Source: Toxorhynchites rutilus septentrionalis
Lineage: Eukaryota; Arthropoda; Insecta; Diptera; Culicidae
Assembly: GCF_029784135.1 (NCBI RefSeq)
Contig: NC_073745.1
Location: 245,051,624-245,115,623, forward strand
Length of the DNA stretch: 64,000 bases
Direction: 5' to 3'
Part shown: positions 22,093-34,500 of the stretch, piece by piece
Numbering within the stretch: the first letter of the stretch is position 1
Layout: each line of letters begins with the position of its first letter
Notes under the pieces: model-generated
Database searches by the model: none
What the model was told of the DNA's origin: nothing
What the model saw: the letters and a program-made list of their open reading frames with translations, nothing else
Translations under genes and position numbers: made by a program

Positions 22093-22318
22093 GATGGTTT
22101 ATTATGATGTGGATGCACTCGAATGAAACACTAAACGACTACTGATATCGAACAGTTCGGTCGAAGCCACATTATATACCCAATTCGATTCGTTACTGTT
22201 CTGCAGCTGTTTTCACGTGACTTCTATTCTTGCATGTGCAATAATGCACATGAAAAATAGGTTTAATTAAATCTTGAAACGACACTGCAAGTTTCAAATC
22301 ATGCGGAACGAAAAAAAG
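22093..22318 (-). promoter_or_regulatory. Promoter region of gene 4, conserved with gene 5
   Basis: The TATATAA box (22173-22179, minus) and initiator TCAGT (22141-22145) lie about 32 bp apart. Upstream blocks GTTCCGCATGA, ATTTAATTAAA, TGCAAGAAT and CGAATCGAATTG occur in the same order in 23441-23668 ahead of gene 5. The similarity runs over about 220 bp, showing that the promoter duplicated with the gene. Confidence 0.65.
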
Positions 22319-22589
22319 GTAGAAAATGCTAAATAAATTCCAATCCTTTATATATGCCATCGATTTCTTTGATTCATCAATTTCCAGAAACTAAAGGAGT
22401 CTGTTATTCATTTCATTCATGATGACCTCCGTTACTTGGATAATTTTCACATATTGCGTGCAGTTGTATTTTACACAATGCTTACTACCGATCAAATCAA
22501 ATTGATTTGCAAAGCACACATTGGCATTGATATCGAAGATTATCGCAAGCATTGTCGAAATAAGAGTACTTGTATTCTGGCATATGAAA

Positions 22590-23000
22590 GCTACATAGAA
22601 AATTTTATTTGAATAGCAGAATCGACAACACTCATCCCGTTAATCCCAAGTTTGTTCAGCCTTGGTCGCAGGATTTTGCGATCGACGTGATCGAAAGCAA
22701 CCTTAACCCTCTACCGCCCGAGTTTTTCATTTATCTGAAAAACCTACTCCACTTTTATCTCGAATTTCTGACTTTCAACATAAAATACTTCTAGCATAAA
22801 GCTGCCAGCATAAAAACAATGTGTATGTGTGATAGATGAAAATATTCTAAAGAAGTTCTAGTGAAAGTGAACATTGAAAATAACATGAATAGTTGGAAAA
22901 GAGAATCCGCGAAGCCCGTCTAAAGGCGGTCTTGGGCTGTAGAGGGTTAAGTCAGATCCAACCTAATCAGATCCGGTACATCTTCAAATCCAGTTGGCGA
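22590..23000 (-). pseudogene. Reverse transcriptase relic carrying a MITE
   Basis: If the 240-bp MITE and one TTAA copy are removed, the minus strand reads LKVAFDHVDRKILRPRLNK then LGINGMS. This is RT motif A with its catalytic Asp and the following helix of non-LTR reverse transcriptases. The rest of the enzyme is missing or too decayed to recognise. It lies between the head-to-head genes 4 and 5. Confidence 0.65.
22707..22946. mobile_element. piggyBac-like MITE (240 bp) at a TTAA site
   Basis: Inverted ends CCCTCTACCGCCC (22707) and GGGCTGTAGAGGG (to 22946) are flanked on both sides by TTAA (22703-22706, 22947-22950). TTAA duplication plus CCC-starting ends is the piggyBac pattern. The flanks join into a continuous RT reading frame when it is removed, which independently confirms the boundaries. 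No transposase inside. Confidence 0.8.
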
Positions 23001-23440
23001 CGGTAGATTGACGTCAACCAAATCATCAGTTGGGACGACTGTTCATATGTTCTAGTAGAGATGAACAGATATATAGTTTAATTTCGGCGAATAATTCATC
23101 TACAAACTACTAGTGGTGGAAAACGACTTACATCTTTCTGTTTACTATAACTGATAGACCTTATCACATTCTGCTCTCGAAGAGGTCACTGGTGACTTTG
23201 ACCCTAGAAGAAGAGCCTCATTACGCATCGTAGATAATTTTGCAATATCCCATCTAGCATGATATGATGTAGACACTTGCATTTTTTCCCACCAGGTGAT
23301 CGTCTTTAATTCCACACTTGAAAAATGTTCCATTTTACGATTTATTCTCAATTATAAGGAAAATTAGTTGATAGTTGTAAAGTGCATTCCAACATTTTGT
23401 TTACTATTCCGCTGAGGAATGCAGATAACCTAACAATATT
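23001..23440. other. Intergenic DNA, nothing recognised
   Basis: Between the RT relic and the gene 5 promoter block. No coding or repeat identity seen. Confidence 0.4.
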
Positions 23441-23668
23441 TTTTCCGTTCCGCATGACTTGGGGCAAACACTGTCGATTTTCTCCAATTTAATTAAATCT
23501 ATCCTTCATTCGCATTTCGGTTCATGCAAGAATGAAATTTATGTACAAATGGGTGAAGAATTTTACCGAATCGAATTGAGTATATAAATGTGGCAATTGT
23601 AGAACAGTCCGATATCAGTAATCGTTTATTGTTCCAATCGGATACATCCCATCGTAATTAGTATCATC
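23441..23668 (+). promoter_or_regulatory. Promoter region of gene 5, conserved with gene 4
   Basis: TATATAAATG at 23581 and initiator TCAGTA at 23615-23620. Upstream it shares the ordered blocks described at 22093-22318, including GTTCCGCATGA (23446) and ATCGAATTGAG just before the TATA box. Confidence 0.65.
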
Positions 23669-24140
23669 ATGTTAAAGGTTGGTACACATTTTTGGATAAT
23701 TTTCATCAAAAAATGTTTAAATCATTCAATCTCAGTTCGCTTTAGTTCTCGCTCTGGCGGTAGTAGTTTCGGCCCAATGGGAAGATGGATACGGAGGTCA
23801 CGATCACAAAGATTATTACGCCTATCCAAGGTATAAGTTTGAGTACGGTGTTAAGGATCACAAGACCGGAGATAATAAGCAACAATGGGAACATCGTGAT
23901 GGGGATGTCGTGAAGGGTCAATACTCTCTACATGAACCTGATGGTACCGAACGTATTGTGGAATACACTTCCGATAAGCACATTGGCTTCCAAGCGCACG
24001 TGAAGCGAGTTGGTCACGCTCATCACCCACAGGTTTATGGACACTATGAGGGAGGATACGGAGGAGACTCATCGTATGAGAAACACGGACATGGACATGC
24101 CAGCAGTTATGCTAATTCCAATCTATTTGTACACCACTAA
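23669..24140 (+). CDS. RR-2 cuticular protein (CPR family), gene 5
   Basis: Exon 1 23669-23677 (Met-Leu-Lys), intron 23678-23735 (58 bp), exon 2 23736-24140; 137 residues. The signal peptide ends VVVSA at about 16; the RR-2 domain at about 34-93 begins YPRYKFEYG (Arg for the Lys of sisters) and has [15 protein letters not shown]. The tail [19 protein letters not shown] ends FVHH. Sister of gene 4, with which it is head-to-head across 1.58 kb, but with the full tail preserved. AATAAA is at 24196-24201. Confidence 0.93.
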
Positions 24141-24201
24141 CAACTTCTTACAACAATGGATTGTTCATAAATTTATATTCATTCAATTGCAGAAAAATAA
24201 A

Positions 24202-24900
24202 AAAAATGAATGCACTGAATAATGATTCTTCTTTGCTTGGCAAATTGTTTCCGAGTAGTCTTAAATAGTGCAATTCCTAATAAAGTCGTCCTATAAATGC
24301 AGATTTTAAAAACATGTATTTTTGATCCGAATGGAAGTTTGTACTCCGTTTGGGTTGGAGGAAATATGAGCTTTAAACAGCAATTGAACATTTTTTGACT
24401 CAAGTGTAACTTTTGGAAAGAGCGTATCGGTTTTAGTAAGAGAAATCATTGATAATTTATATCTTGAAAACTATGATTCGTAACGAAATAAAGTCTTAGA
24501 AATAGTTATAGAGTATTGATTTTTAAACGTGAAAACATGTGCACTGAGTACAAAAACTGGTACTCTTTTATTATAATAAAACTTTAATTTGTCCACCTTT
24601 AATATCTCAAATACGTATTTTTTTTATTTTTTTTTATTTTTTCTCCATATAAAATACATTCATGTAGTGTTGACGAACTTTTTGGATCATCGAATTTTTG
24701 TTAATGTTCGAAACTTTGAACTTTTGTATGTTTACAATCATTTATATAAAAAATATGAATCCTGATGTTATTTAATAAAATTAAAAAATCTAATTATTCA
24801 TCTTGTTCTAAATGCTACCATTCTCGAGATATTCAAAAAATATATTTAATTTATTGTCTTTCTCATAGTGAATAGGACCTCTGTATACTCTGTATAAACC
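24202..24900. other. Intergenic DNA, nothing recognised
   Basis: AT-rich, with poly-T runs near 24610-24640. No coding potential. Confidence 0.4.
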
Positions 24901-24964
24901 AATATAGTGGTTCTCAGATTTTCGTGAAAAGCGGTAGTTTTGTTCTTTATCGCAAAACATTAGC

Positions 24965-25290
24965 ACCGTATTTTGACGTAGGACTACGTCTTTCATTTCT
25001 GTACCGGGGTGTGAGTTCAATGTTTCGAAAACGAGAGAGTGACGCTGGACTGCAAGGTTTTGAACGTTAATACCTCTTTATCGGCTGAATGGAGTGGTAT
25101 AATAATCACTTCACCCGAAAGATAAAATGTCAACGAGTTATATGATTGTCACTTATTGGTCCAAAAAATCTTTTCGATAACTTAAAAATTGCTTTGAGAT
25201 CATAACAATCTAGCTTATTGATGATGATTGGTGATCGCAATGTGCTCCCGAACACGGACGCAAAATCTAGGCCGTCATGGCGAATACATG
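24965..25290. repeat. Dispersed repeat Z (copy 1)
   Basis: Starts at TTTTGACGTAGGACTACGTC and contains ACGAGAGAGTGACGCTGGA and TTTTGAACGTTAATACCTC, then GGTGATCGCAATGTG and ACGCAAAATCTAGGC. The same ordered words occur at 33045-33350. The palindromic start links it to the X and Y families. No protein is encoded. Confidence 0.65.
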
Positions 25291-25319
25291 CAAGCTGTGA
25301 TTTGTTTTGCTCGCTTGCT

Positions 25320-26060
25320 TCTGTTCTGTTCTGCTTTCACATGGAACAGTCGTGAAAAATTGTTTGCGTGTGAATGCGTCCGAGCGAAGGAATATTCGCA
25401 CCCATTTACGCATTCGGCTTGCTGTTCCCGTGATGCAATCCAATTCGCTTTGACGGCGGAATGGTGTCGACATCTGGATACGACATTAGTTTGTATGAGG
25501 CCAACTATTCTCTATCAGATTAGTCGGCCCTAAAGTAAAATTGCTAAAATTTATATGAAATTTTGTTCTTGGCGTTATTTACATACTAGAAGTACGTTGT
25601 TCTGGCCCAAATTTAAACTATTTTGTATGAATTTTCAGATATTCTCACCAAAACTTACTTTTATAATATAAAAATATCTTTGGACACAATTTTTGTATGA
25701 TATGTTTACACTACTAGCAATCAAAAGTGATTTTCATTTACATAGAGTACTAATTTGATTTGGGAAAAATCATTTTCATTCATAATTTTTATTTTGAAAG
25801 TGTGTTCATTTCTTCTGCAAACTCATATTGTCATGCCTACTCCCCCATTTCGTAATACGAAGCTCAATGCCGTCAACGCGGATAGCATCAGTTTTTGTTC
25901 TGCTTTCGCATAGAATAGCCATGAAAAATTGTTTGCATGTGAATGCGTCCGAGCGAAGGAATATTCGCACCCATTTACTAATTCGGCTTGGTGTTCCCGT
26001 GATGCAATCCAATAGCATCAGTTCTGTTCTGCTTTCGCATGACTGTTCATGAAAAATTGC
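25320..26060. repeat. Direct duplication of a ~120-bp segment
   Basis: The segment 25328-25450 (GTGAATGCGTCCGAGCGAAG, ATTCGCACCCATTTAC, GTTCCCGTGATGCAATCCAA) is repeated at about 25895-26015 with few changes, and part (TTCTGTTCTGCTTTCGCAT) again at about 26022. Flanking sequence differs. The origin is not identified. Confidence 0.7.
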
Positions 26061-26756
26061 CACATCATGATAAAAACGGAATTTATGCAAGATTATAGGA
26101 CTTTATTTCGTTTTCACCGTGAAATGGCGCCCTCAGTTTCTATTTTGCGTATGGTGTGATATTGAAAAATCTCGTGTTATTCTCACGAAAACAAAAATGA
26201 AACATCAAACAAAATCAAACATCTTTAGTTGCTTTTACAAGGCCACTCAAATTCCATCGGTTCATTTCGGGACCACCAACAAGTTCGAAAGAGTTGAATT
26301 TTATGTTAATAACAATTCCATACTTATAATCATTTACCCACACACTATTAAGAAAAACTTTCAGCAATCTTTCAAAATATTCATTCATTCATGCATTAAG
26401 AATTTATTCAGATCCAATTTCAAATAAATGATTACCGAGCCACCGATAGTCCTACGTCTACCTTGCGGTTATATCATATAACCCACTTCTTGTTTTTACG
26501 TTTGACATGATGCCTAGGACTACCAAAATATTTGAACGGAAACATTGTCAAACGATCATTGTATTTTACATTTTCCTCTGAAATTATTGCCCATCTCATG
26601 TCTCGTAGTGCTCGAACCGCGAAAGTTGATTCACCTCTAGTATCTGAAATGACGATTTTCCCAGGCTTCTCAGTACAAAGCGCAATGCGAGTACAAAAGT
26701 ACTAAACACTAAAAATTACCCCCGACTTGCATGTATTTTTATTTTTTCAGCAGGGT
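26061..26756. other. Intergenic DNA, nothing firm
   Basis: Low-complexity open frames only. A partial end motif TAGTCCTACGTCTACC is at about 26446. Confidence 0.4.
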
Positions 26757-27835
26757 GACCATTTCCATTTTAGGGTTTTCAGAAAAATCAACTCTTTCCT
26801 TTTTTTTCCAAAATGACTTTTTTTTCAAAAATTCATAACTTTTGAACTACTAGACCGATTCAGATGATCGACAGCCAATTAAAGCCAATGAGCTGGAAAA
26901 AATACTACACCTGCAGAAAATTCTAATTCGGTTCTCGTTATTATTGATTGCATTAGTTTTTTATTGTTTTCATAGTCTCGGGACCACAAGCGCTATATTT
27001 GTTTATATTTTTTTCTGAAAATCTGATTTTTCACACAACATACGCCGAAACCAGAGAGGCGATTTTTTTCGTTTTTGAGTTATGATTTTTCAAAGTTAAC
27101 CGATGATAATTTTTCACTTTTTTCCAAAAATGACATTGTTCAAAAAATTATTACTTTTGAACTAATGGACCGATTCAGATGATCGATATATCAAATTAAA
27201 GACAACTAACCAGCCTTTTTGAAAAAAATACACAAAAACGAAACAAACACAAAACACATCTCCAATTTTTGGATATTTTATGTAAAAAAAATCTCAGCTT
27301 TTAAGAAAAATATAAAAAAATATAGCATGTTTGGTCCCGAAACCATGTAGACTATAAAAAAAACTTATATATAATAATTATGAAATCAAAATCCGCAAGT
27401 CTAATATTAATCAAAAAATATTATCTAATTTGCATTAATTTTATGTGTCGATCATCTGAATCGGTCCAGTAGATCAAAAGTTATGAATTTTTGTGTTGGA
27501 AAAAAGAGAAAAAAAATGATTTTTCGAACCATCGGTTAACTTTGGAAAATCCTAACTCAAAAACAAAAAAACGCCTCTCTGGTTTCGACATATGTTCAGT
27601 GAAAAATACTCAGCTTTCAAGAAAAAATATTTAAAAAATATAGCACCGAATACAAACAATAATAACGAGAGCTGAATTCTAATTTTCTGCAGGTATAGTA
27701 TTTTATTCAAAAAAGGTAATTGGATTTGATTTGATATGTCGATCATCTGAAGCGGTCTAGAAGTTCGAAAGTTAAGAATTTTTGAAAAAAGTCATTTTTG
27801 AAAAAAAAAAAAGTGGAAAAAGTTGATTTGTTGGA
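26757..27835. repeat. Foldback repeat Q (copy 2)
   Basis: Shares with 17147-18966 the words CATAACTTTTGAACTACTAG, CCGATTCAGATGATCGA and AGAGGCG. The second half is the complement of the first (for example 27440-27500 against 26830-26880). Noncoding, so likely a nonautonomous foldback element. Confidence 0.65.
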
Positions 27836-27881
27836 CGAAAATCGGAAAACCACTATATCGGTTTGGCATGGAAAGGGTGTA

Positions 27882-28878
<997 letters not shown>

Positions 28879-29159
28879 TATGTATATAAAGTTAGTCAGA
28901 TTTATATATCGTTTATCAGTCGAACAATCTTCCTTATAGAGTGAATAACAGTATACCACAATGGACTGCAACAAAATGTTCCCGTTTCCGAAAAACGGTA
29001 AGAAACGTTCATCGGAAAACGTTTCTTAACCGTGTTAGTGATTGAGAAACTTAAGTTAAGAGGATGCAATGTTCTTTAAAAATTTACGGAACATTTCGTT
29101 TACCTCCATTTTGCAAATTATGCCATTTAATTCTATATCATGCCGTTTATCTCTATATT

Positions 29160-29369
29160 GTTTAAACTTTCTTCTTCCTTCTTCTTTCTTCTTCTTCTTT
29201 CTTCTTTCTTCTTTCTTCTTTCTTCTTTCTTCTTTCTTCTTTCTTCTTTCTTCTTTCTTCTTTCTTCTTTCTTCTTTCTTCTTTCTTCTTTCTTCTTTCT
29301 TCTTTCTTCTTTCTTCTTTCTTCCTTTCTTCTTCTTCTTCTTTCTTCTTTCTTCTTCTTTCTTCTTTCT
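29160..29369. repeat. (CTTCTTT)n polypyrimidine microsatellite
   Basis: More than 200 bp of TTC/CTTT repeats running directly into the assembly gap, which presumably failed to assemble for this reason. Confidence 0.95.
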
Positions 29370-29869
29370 NNNNNNNNNNNNNNNNNNNNNNNNNNNNNNN
29401 NNNNNNNNNNNNNNNNNNNNNNNNNNNNNNNNNNNNNNNNNNNNNNNNNNNNNNNNNNNNNNNNNNNNNNNNNNNNNNNNNNNNNNNNNNNNNNNNNNNN
29501 NNNNNNNNNNNNNNNNNNNNNNNNNNNNNNNNNNNNNNNNNNNNNNNNNNNNNNNNNNNNNNNNNNNNNNNNNNNNNNNNNNNNNNNNNNNNNNNNNNNN
29601 NNNNNNNNNNNNNNNNNNNNNNNNNNNNNNNNNNNNNNNNNNNNNNNNNNNNNNNNNNNNNNNNNNNNNNNNNNNNNNNNNNNNNNNNNNNNNNNNNNNN
29701 NNNNNNNNNNNNNNNNNNNNNNNNNNNNNNNNNNNNNNNNNNNNNNNNNNNNNNNNNNNNNNNNNNNNNNNNNNNNNNNNNNNNNNNNNNNNNNNNNNNN
29801 NNNNNNNNNNNNNNNNNNNNNNNNNNNNNNNNNNNNNNNNNNNNNNNNNNNNNNNNNNNNNNNNNNNNN
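29370..29869. other. Assembly gap (500 N)
   Basis: Exactly 500 N characters, a conventional placeholder length, so the true size is unknown. Any frame drawn across it is an artefact. Confidence 0.99.
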
Positions 29870-30872
29870 AATGGTCATACATATACACATTTGTGGAAAA
29901 ATAGTAAACAGTAAACTATAAACTAATCGGTAGCTTATGGTAATTTTTAACAGTTACAGTTTCGGGGATATTTTTTTATAATGGATAATATCGACAAGAA
30001 AACAAGAAAAAGAAAAGGAAGTTCCTCATCTAAAAAAAGGCATTAATTCTTAGTTTACCAAGAAAACAGAGACAAAGAATATTAGAAATATGCAAACTTA
30101 ATATTCTATATATATTATCTGGAAGGTCGTTCTACATTCTTCTTTTCGATAAAAGACTCTAAAACCAAAAGTATGTGGGGTACCAAACATATCAATATTC
30201 ATTTCAGGTTTTTTTTCAAATTCACATCAGTGTTACATTTAACCAGTCGCCATCTTCTGTAGTATCCTTGAACCACTGCGACCATCACGTTAACATAAGC
30301 GCAACATAAGCGTTTGCACAATATCAGTGTCGGTCCCAGTTCCCAAAGATACTTATTGTATAAATAGAAAATAGTCAGTAATTTGACTAGAAAGTAGTCA
30401 CATATTGTAAAACATCCGAAAACGAACCGTATGTATTTTTATTTTATTATTTTATAACTGTCCGTCCCAGTCAGTCAGCGCTTTCCTATAAAAAAACTCA
30501 ATGTCGGCCTCTAGGGACCGATGCGGGGCTCAACGTGTTAATCTAATGTAGTAAACCAGTCACCATGATAGGAAGTGTAGCCACTCTGCATAAATTTCCC
30601 ATTCATCATGAATTTATAGAGTATCCTATGGTGTTCGCAACATTTATCAAATCTATAGCTAGTAAATATCACGATCTAATGATAATGGAAATGTACTAAT
30701 AATAGTAATACTGAAAATGTAAATTCTATTTTCGAAAAACAGAAAATCTGAAACGAGAGCACCGGTAGGAACAAATATCACAATGAAACAATGAAAACAA
30801 AACATTTCTCTATAAAACACATTTTCCAAACAAAAGCAAACTATCATATTCAATGAATTACAGAAGCAATAT
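29870..30872. other. Intergenic DNA, nothing recognised
   Basis: AT-rich noncoding sequence downstream (3') of gene 6. No ORF with recognisable content. Confidence 0.4.
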
Positions 30873-30931
30873 TTTATTTACAGAAGATAAGTGTAGGAAA
30901 AATTATGAGATCAGGACCTAAAACGCACGGC

Positions 30932-31406
30932 TCAGTGGTGATGCGAAAGCAGATTCGAGTTGGCATAACTGCTAGCGTGACCATGTCCATGGCCACCATA
31001 GTACGAGTGTTCACCATAACCTCCCTCGTGGTGTCCATAAATCTGTGGGTGCACAGCATGTCCAACTCGCTCCACATGGGCCTGGAATCCGTTGTGTTTG
31101 TCGGAGGTATACTTGACGATACGTTCCGTACCATCGGGCTCATGCAGAGAGTACTGGCCTTTCACGACATCTCCATCCCGATGCTCCCATTGACTCTTAT
31201 GATCGCCAGTTTTGTGATCCTTTACGCCATACTCAAACTTGTACTTTGGATAGGCGTAGTAATCCTTGTGATCGTGACCTCCATAACCACCATCCCATTC
31301 AGCGAAAACGGCCGCCACCAGTGCAAGAACTAGAACAAACTAAAACACGATTTTTGTTTTAATTGAGCTGTAATTTTGCTCAAGAACCGCCCACTACCTT
31401 GATCAT
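30932..31406 (-). CDS. RR-2 cuticular protein (CPR family), gene 6
   Basis: Exon 1 31398-31406 (Met-Ile-Lys), intron 31340-31397 (58 bp), exon 2 30932-31339; 138 residues. The signal peptide ends AAVFA near residue 16, followed by [20 protein letters not shown]. The RR-2 domain is at about 34-93 and has [15 protein letters not shown] (the KSQ form of the consensus). Two charge swaps against sisters are visible: IVKYTSD for IVEYTSD, and HVERV for HVKRV. The tail ends LLSHHH. AATAAA (minus) is at 30873-30878. Its nearest relatives here are genes 4 and 5. Confidence 0.93.
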
Positions 31407-31452
31407 GTTGTATAATATCCACTTGATCCACTTGATTGGAACGCTTGAAGTG

Positions 31453-31490
31453 TACTGATATCCAACAGTTAGTCTGAAAGCTAATTTATA
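31453..31490 (-). promoter_or_regulatory. Core promoter of gene 6
   Basis: On the minus strand, TATAAA at 31485-31490 and initiator TCAGTA at 31453-31458, about 34 bp apart, 47 bp before the start codon. The long upstream blocks of gene pairs 1/2 and 4/5 were not seen here. Confidence 0.6.
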
Positions 31491-31559
31491 CCAAGTCAAG
31501 TCAACGTTCTTCGACTGTTTAATTCAGATCTCTCCCGCTACCGGCAGCATGTTGATCAT

Positions 31560-32330
31560 ATTGTTTAGAAATCTCTTAATTGGCAACGCTTGTTAGGCGC
31601 GTACCAATCTAGTTTTCAGTCGCCTCAAGGAGGAAGCTGCTAGAGAAGTGCATTCGCCGATGAGTTATGCTCTCGTGACGATTGTTGTGTGCACCTCTTC
31701 TAACAATCGCCGCTTATCGCGAGCCATAAATCGGACAATACAATAAACGATTTTCCAAGGTACTTATCAAATGTACTTACAATCAAGGCATATGTTTGCA
31801 ACACATCGTTCTGCAAATCAATTTATCACGTTACATTGGTCGACCATTTGTCAAACATTTTGACATTAATAATTGAAAAAAATGCGAAAATCGTTCAACC
31901 AGCAAATCAAACACATGTGAAAACGTACGGAAAAAGACATGCATAAAATAAATCACAATAACCCACAGAGGCCCGGCCAGTAGGTCATTAGTCTTGGATA
32001 GTGCCGCCTGCGCGCTTACAGACATTCGCTCAACTTTAATTTTTCCACCACCAATAAGCGGTTCCCGGCAGTGAAAATTGAGCAGCAAACATTAGAAACT
32101 AATGCCTTTGGGCGGCACTTAATGGGCGTTATTGAAGTCAGAATGGTTGCCTGCCACGAGTGCGCTAGGTGTAATTTTACACCAATTTTGCTATAAATAT
32201 TGGTTACATATTGGTACTCTGAGTCAGTTTGGTGTATAATCTCGGACCGGTGTAAGATCTTCGAGTTCCTCAGCTTTCCCGTTGAATTACCACCTTTTCG
32301 CGGTTCCCGAACATATTCAACGAACGAGTC
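31560..32330. other. Upstream region of gene 6, unusually non-repetitive
   Basis: More GC-balanced than most intergenic DNA here, and no repeat copies were found within the window. It could include distal regulatory sequence of gene 6, but nothing specific supports that. Confidence 0.3.
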
Positions 32331-32990
32331 TCAAACACGATCGGGAATGTATAGAAAAACTATCACAACGTGGCGCTCAAAACGTACAGAATCTGGAAAC
32401 ATAATTAATCTCTTGTGATGTGAAGAACTTCGTGACAAATTTATCAGCGAAAACGGACTCAAATTTGCTGGGGACATCTCCTCTGGATGTGGCCTTAAGA
32501 ATTTCAGGTCTGGGAGCTGTCCAAAATTCATCTTCAAGTACGTTTCGCCATCCATCAGCATTAATCCTTCGAACTTCCTCAAAACCATGTCGTACATCTT
32601 TCGAGCTACCAAATTTTACTTCAGCATCCTATTTGGTTGCTTGTAGACACGGAAATTACGATAACCTACTCCCATACGGGTTTTCCGAATAGTAATTTGG
32701 TTAGAGTTGTATTTTTTGGTGATGCCGTAGTCCGAGAGTCCCGAGTTTGCCCTAATTGTTCTCAATACCTTCAACCTCAGCCTACGATCGTAAGTTCCCA
32801 CAACGACGTGTCCTCCGATCCATCCGAACAACAGTTATACGTTCACGGAAACGTTTCAGCACATCATACACGGTCGATGTAGCCACCTTTAGCGATTTCG
32901 CGACCTGACCACCACCACGCCGGTTTTTTATGTGGGGTCCAACATCAAATTTCCTCTCTCGGCTTCCATTTTGTACAACATTTTCAAAAC
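32331..32990 (-). pseudogene. Fossil Tc1/mariner-type transposase fragment
   Basis: Minus-strand frames give a helix-turn-helix-like KSLKVATSTVYDVLKRFRER (about 32845-32905). Next, RKTRMG and YRNFRVYKQPNRMLK match the layout of SSFVQRTKQREG...YKVQKAPNRDE in the 2482 transposase. Then KMYDMVLRKFEG and LMDGETYLKMNFGQLPD parallel LVMDDETYVKADFRQLPG. The second Asp of MDDE is Gly, several stops and shifts are present, and the C-terminal half is missing. Confidence 0.7.
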
Positions 32991-33044
32991 AAATCGGATC
33001 AACATTGAAATTTAACCGTCGAGAGATACAGGTTTTCCTAACAT

Positions 33045-33360
33045 TTTTGACGTAGGACTACGTCTTTCATTTCTGTACCGTAGTTCAAAGTTTCGAAAAC
33101 GAGAGAGTGACGCTGGAGTGCAAGGTTTTGAACGTTAATACCTCGGCTGAATAAAGTGGTATAATAATCACTTCATCCGAAAGATAAAATGTCGAAGATT
33201 CATATGATTGTCACTTATTGTTCCAAAAAATCGTTTCAATGGCTTAAACATTGCTTTGAAAGCAAGCTATTGAAATCATAACAATCATTGATAATAATTG
33301 GTGATCGCAATGTGTTCCCGAACATGGACGCAAAATCTAGGCACCTGGAGAAACCGTCAT
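33045..33360. repeat. Dispersed repeat Z (copy 2)
   Basis: Begins TTTTGACGTAGGACTACGTC and follows copy 1 (24965) closely, with an AACATGGACGCAAAATC end. Confidence 0.65.
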
Positions 33361-34500
33361 GGCGGGTACAATAAATGTTTCCATGATGGTTAGACTCTCC
33401 ACCCCCCTCTCTAGGGGGGGCTGCCATACAAATTGTTCGAGAATTAATCAAGCAAATGAAATCAAATTTGGCATGTGAAGGTTTTAGGGTGCAATAAATG
33501 TTTTTATGGTGGTTGGACTATCCACCCCCCTCTCTAAGGGGGGCTGCCATAAAAATGAAACATACATTTCTGCATAATTCAAGAACTAATCAAGCAAACT
33601 GAACCAAATTTGGCATGTCGAGGTTTTAGGGGGCAAGGAACATTTCTAAAGTGGTTCAACACTCCTCCGACCTTTCTGAACGGGGGTCTCTGTCATAGAA
33701 ATGAAACACAAATTTCTGCAAAACTCGAGAACTAATCAAGCATAATTCGGGATGTGAGGGTTTTTGGGTATGAGAAATGTTTCTATGATGGTATGACACC
33801 CCTCCCTCCTCTGGAATGGAGAGGAGGTCCCATAAAAATATTACACATATTTCATCCAAAAATATTCCAACAAAATATGACAATTGAAAATTTTCGGAAA
33901 ACTCTGAATGAAAAAGGGAAAATTCGGAAAATTAAATTCCCATATGTTCTACGCACCATGAAACGCACTCCTACATCTTCTTCTATCTATACCAATAAAA
34001 AAGTATCGCCGAATGTGTTGATAAGAGCAGAACTCGAGGAAGGAATTGTCCGATTTAGGGCTGTCTTTATTCTATTATATTTACTGTATAAAACATTTAT
34101 TCCATGTAACGGAGAAACATGTTATTTGCAAGTGGTTGAAAAATCTTGAACGAGAATTGTGTCTGAAAATAATTTGATATTATAATGATGAGTTTTGTTA
34201 GAAATACTAGGAATTTTATAGTAAAAGATAAATTCAATAGGGTCGATTAGAAGATCAATTAGAAGATCAATCAATGAACAGTTCTGCGATGAGACTCATG
34301 AAGTTACTCATAGTAAGAAAACGTTTTTGCGAATAATATTTGATAGAGTATGCTAGGAATTTTATAGTAAAAGATAAATTCAATAGGGTCGATTAGAAGA
34401 TCAATTAGAAGATCAATCAATGAACAGTTCTGCGATGAGACTCATGAAGTTACTCATAGTAAGAAAACGTTTTTGCGAATAATATTTGATAGAGTATGCT
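33361..34500 (+). mobile_element. Truncated Helitron-like sequence with tandem units
   Basis: Four or five diverged ~130-145-bp units (GGTTTTAGGGTGCAATAAATG with C-rich boxes) lie at 33361-33850. A second 5' end, TCTATACCAATAAAAAAG (about 33986), is followed by the tail region with GATCAATCAATGAACAG. No CTAG terminus was found. Probably two fused partial copies of the 27882 family. Confidence 0.55.
34209..34500. repeat. Perfect-looking 146-bp tandem duplication
   Basis: The unit beginning AGGAATTTTATAGTAAAAG at 34209 is repeated from 34355 to 34500 with no difference I could see. It duplicates the distal part of the Helitron-like element, including the GATCAATCAATGAACAG word. The near-identity implies a recent event or an assembly duplication. 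Confidence 0.85.

Noticed and set aside
29069..29914. Frames of 242-281 codons spanning the N run
   Set aside because: They consist of microsatellite translation plus 500 undetermined bases.
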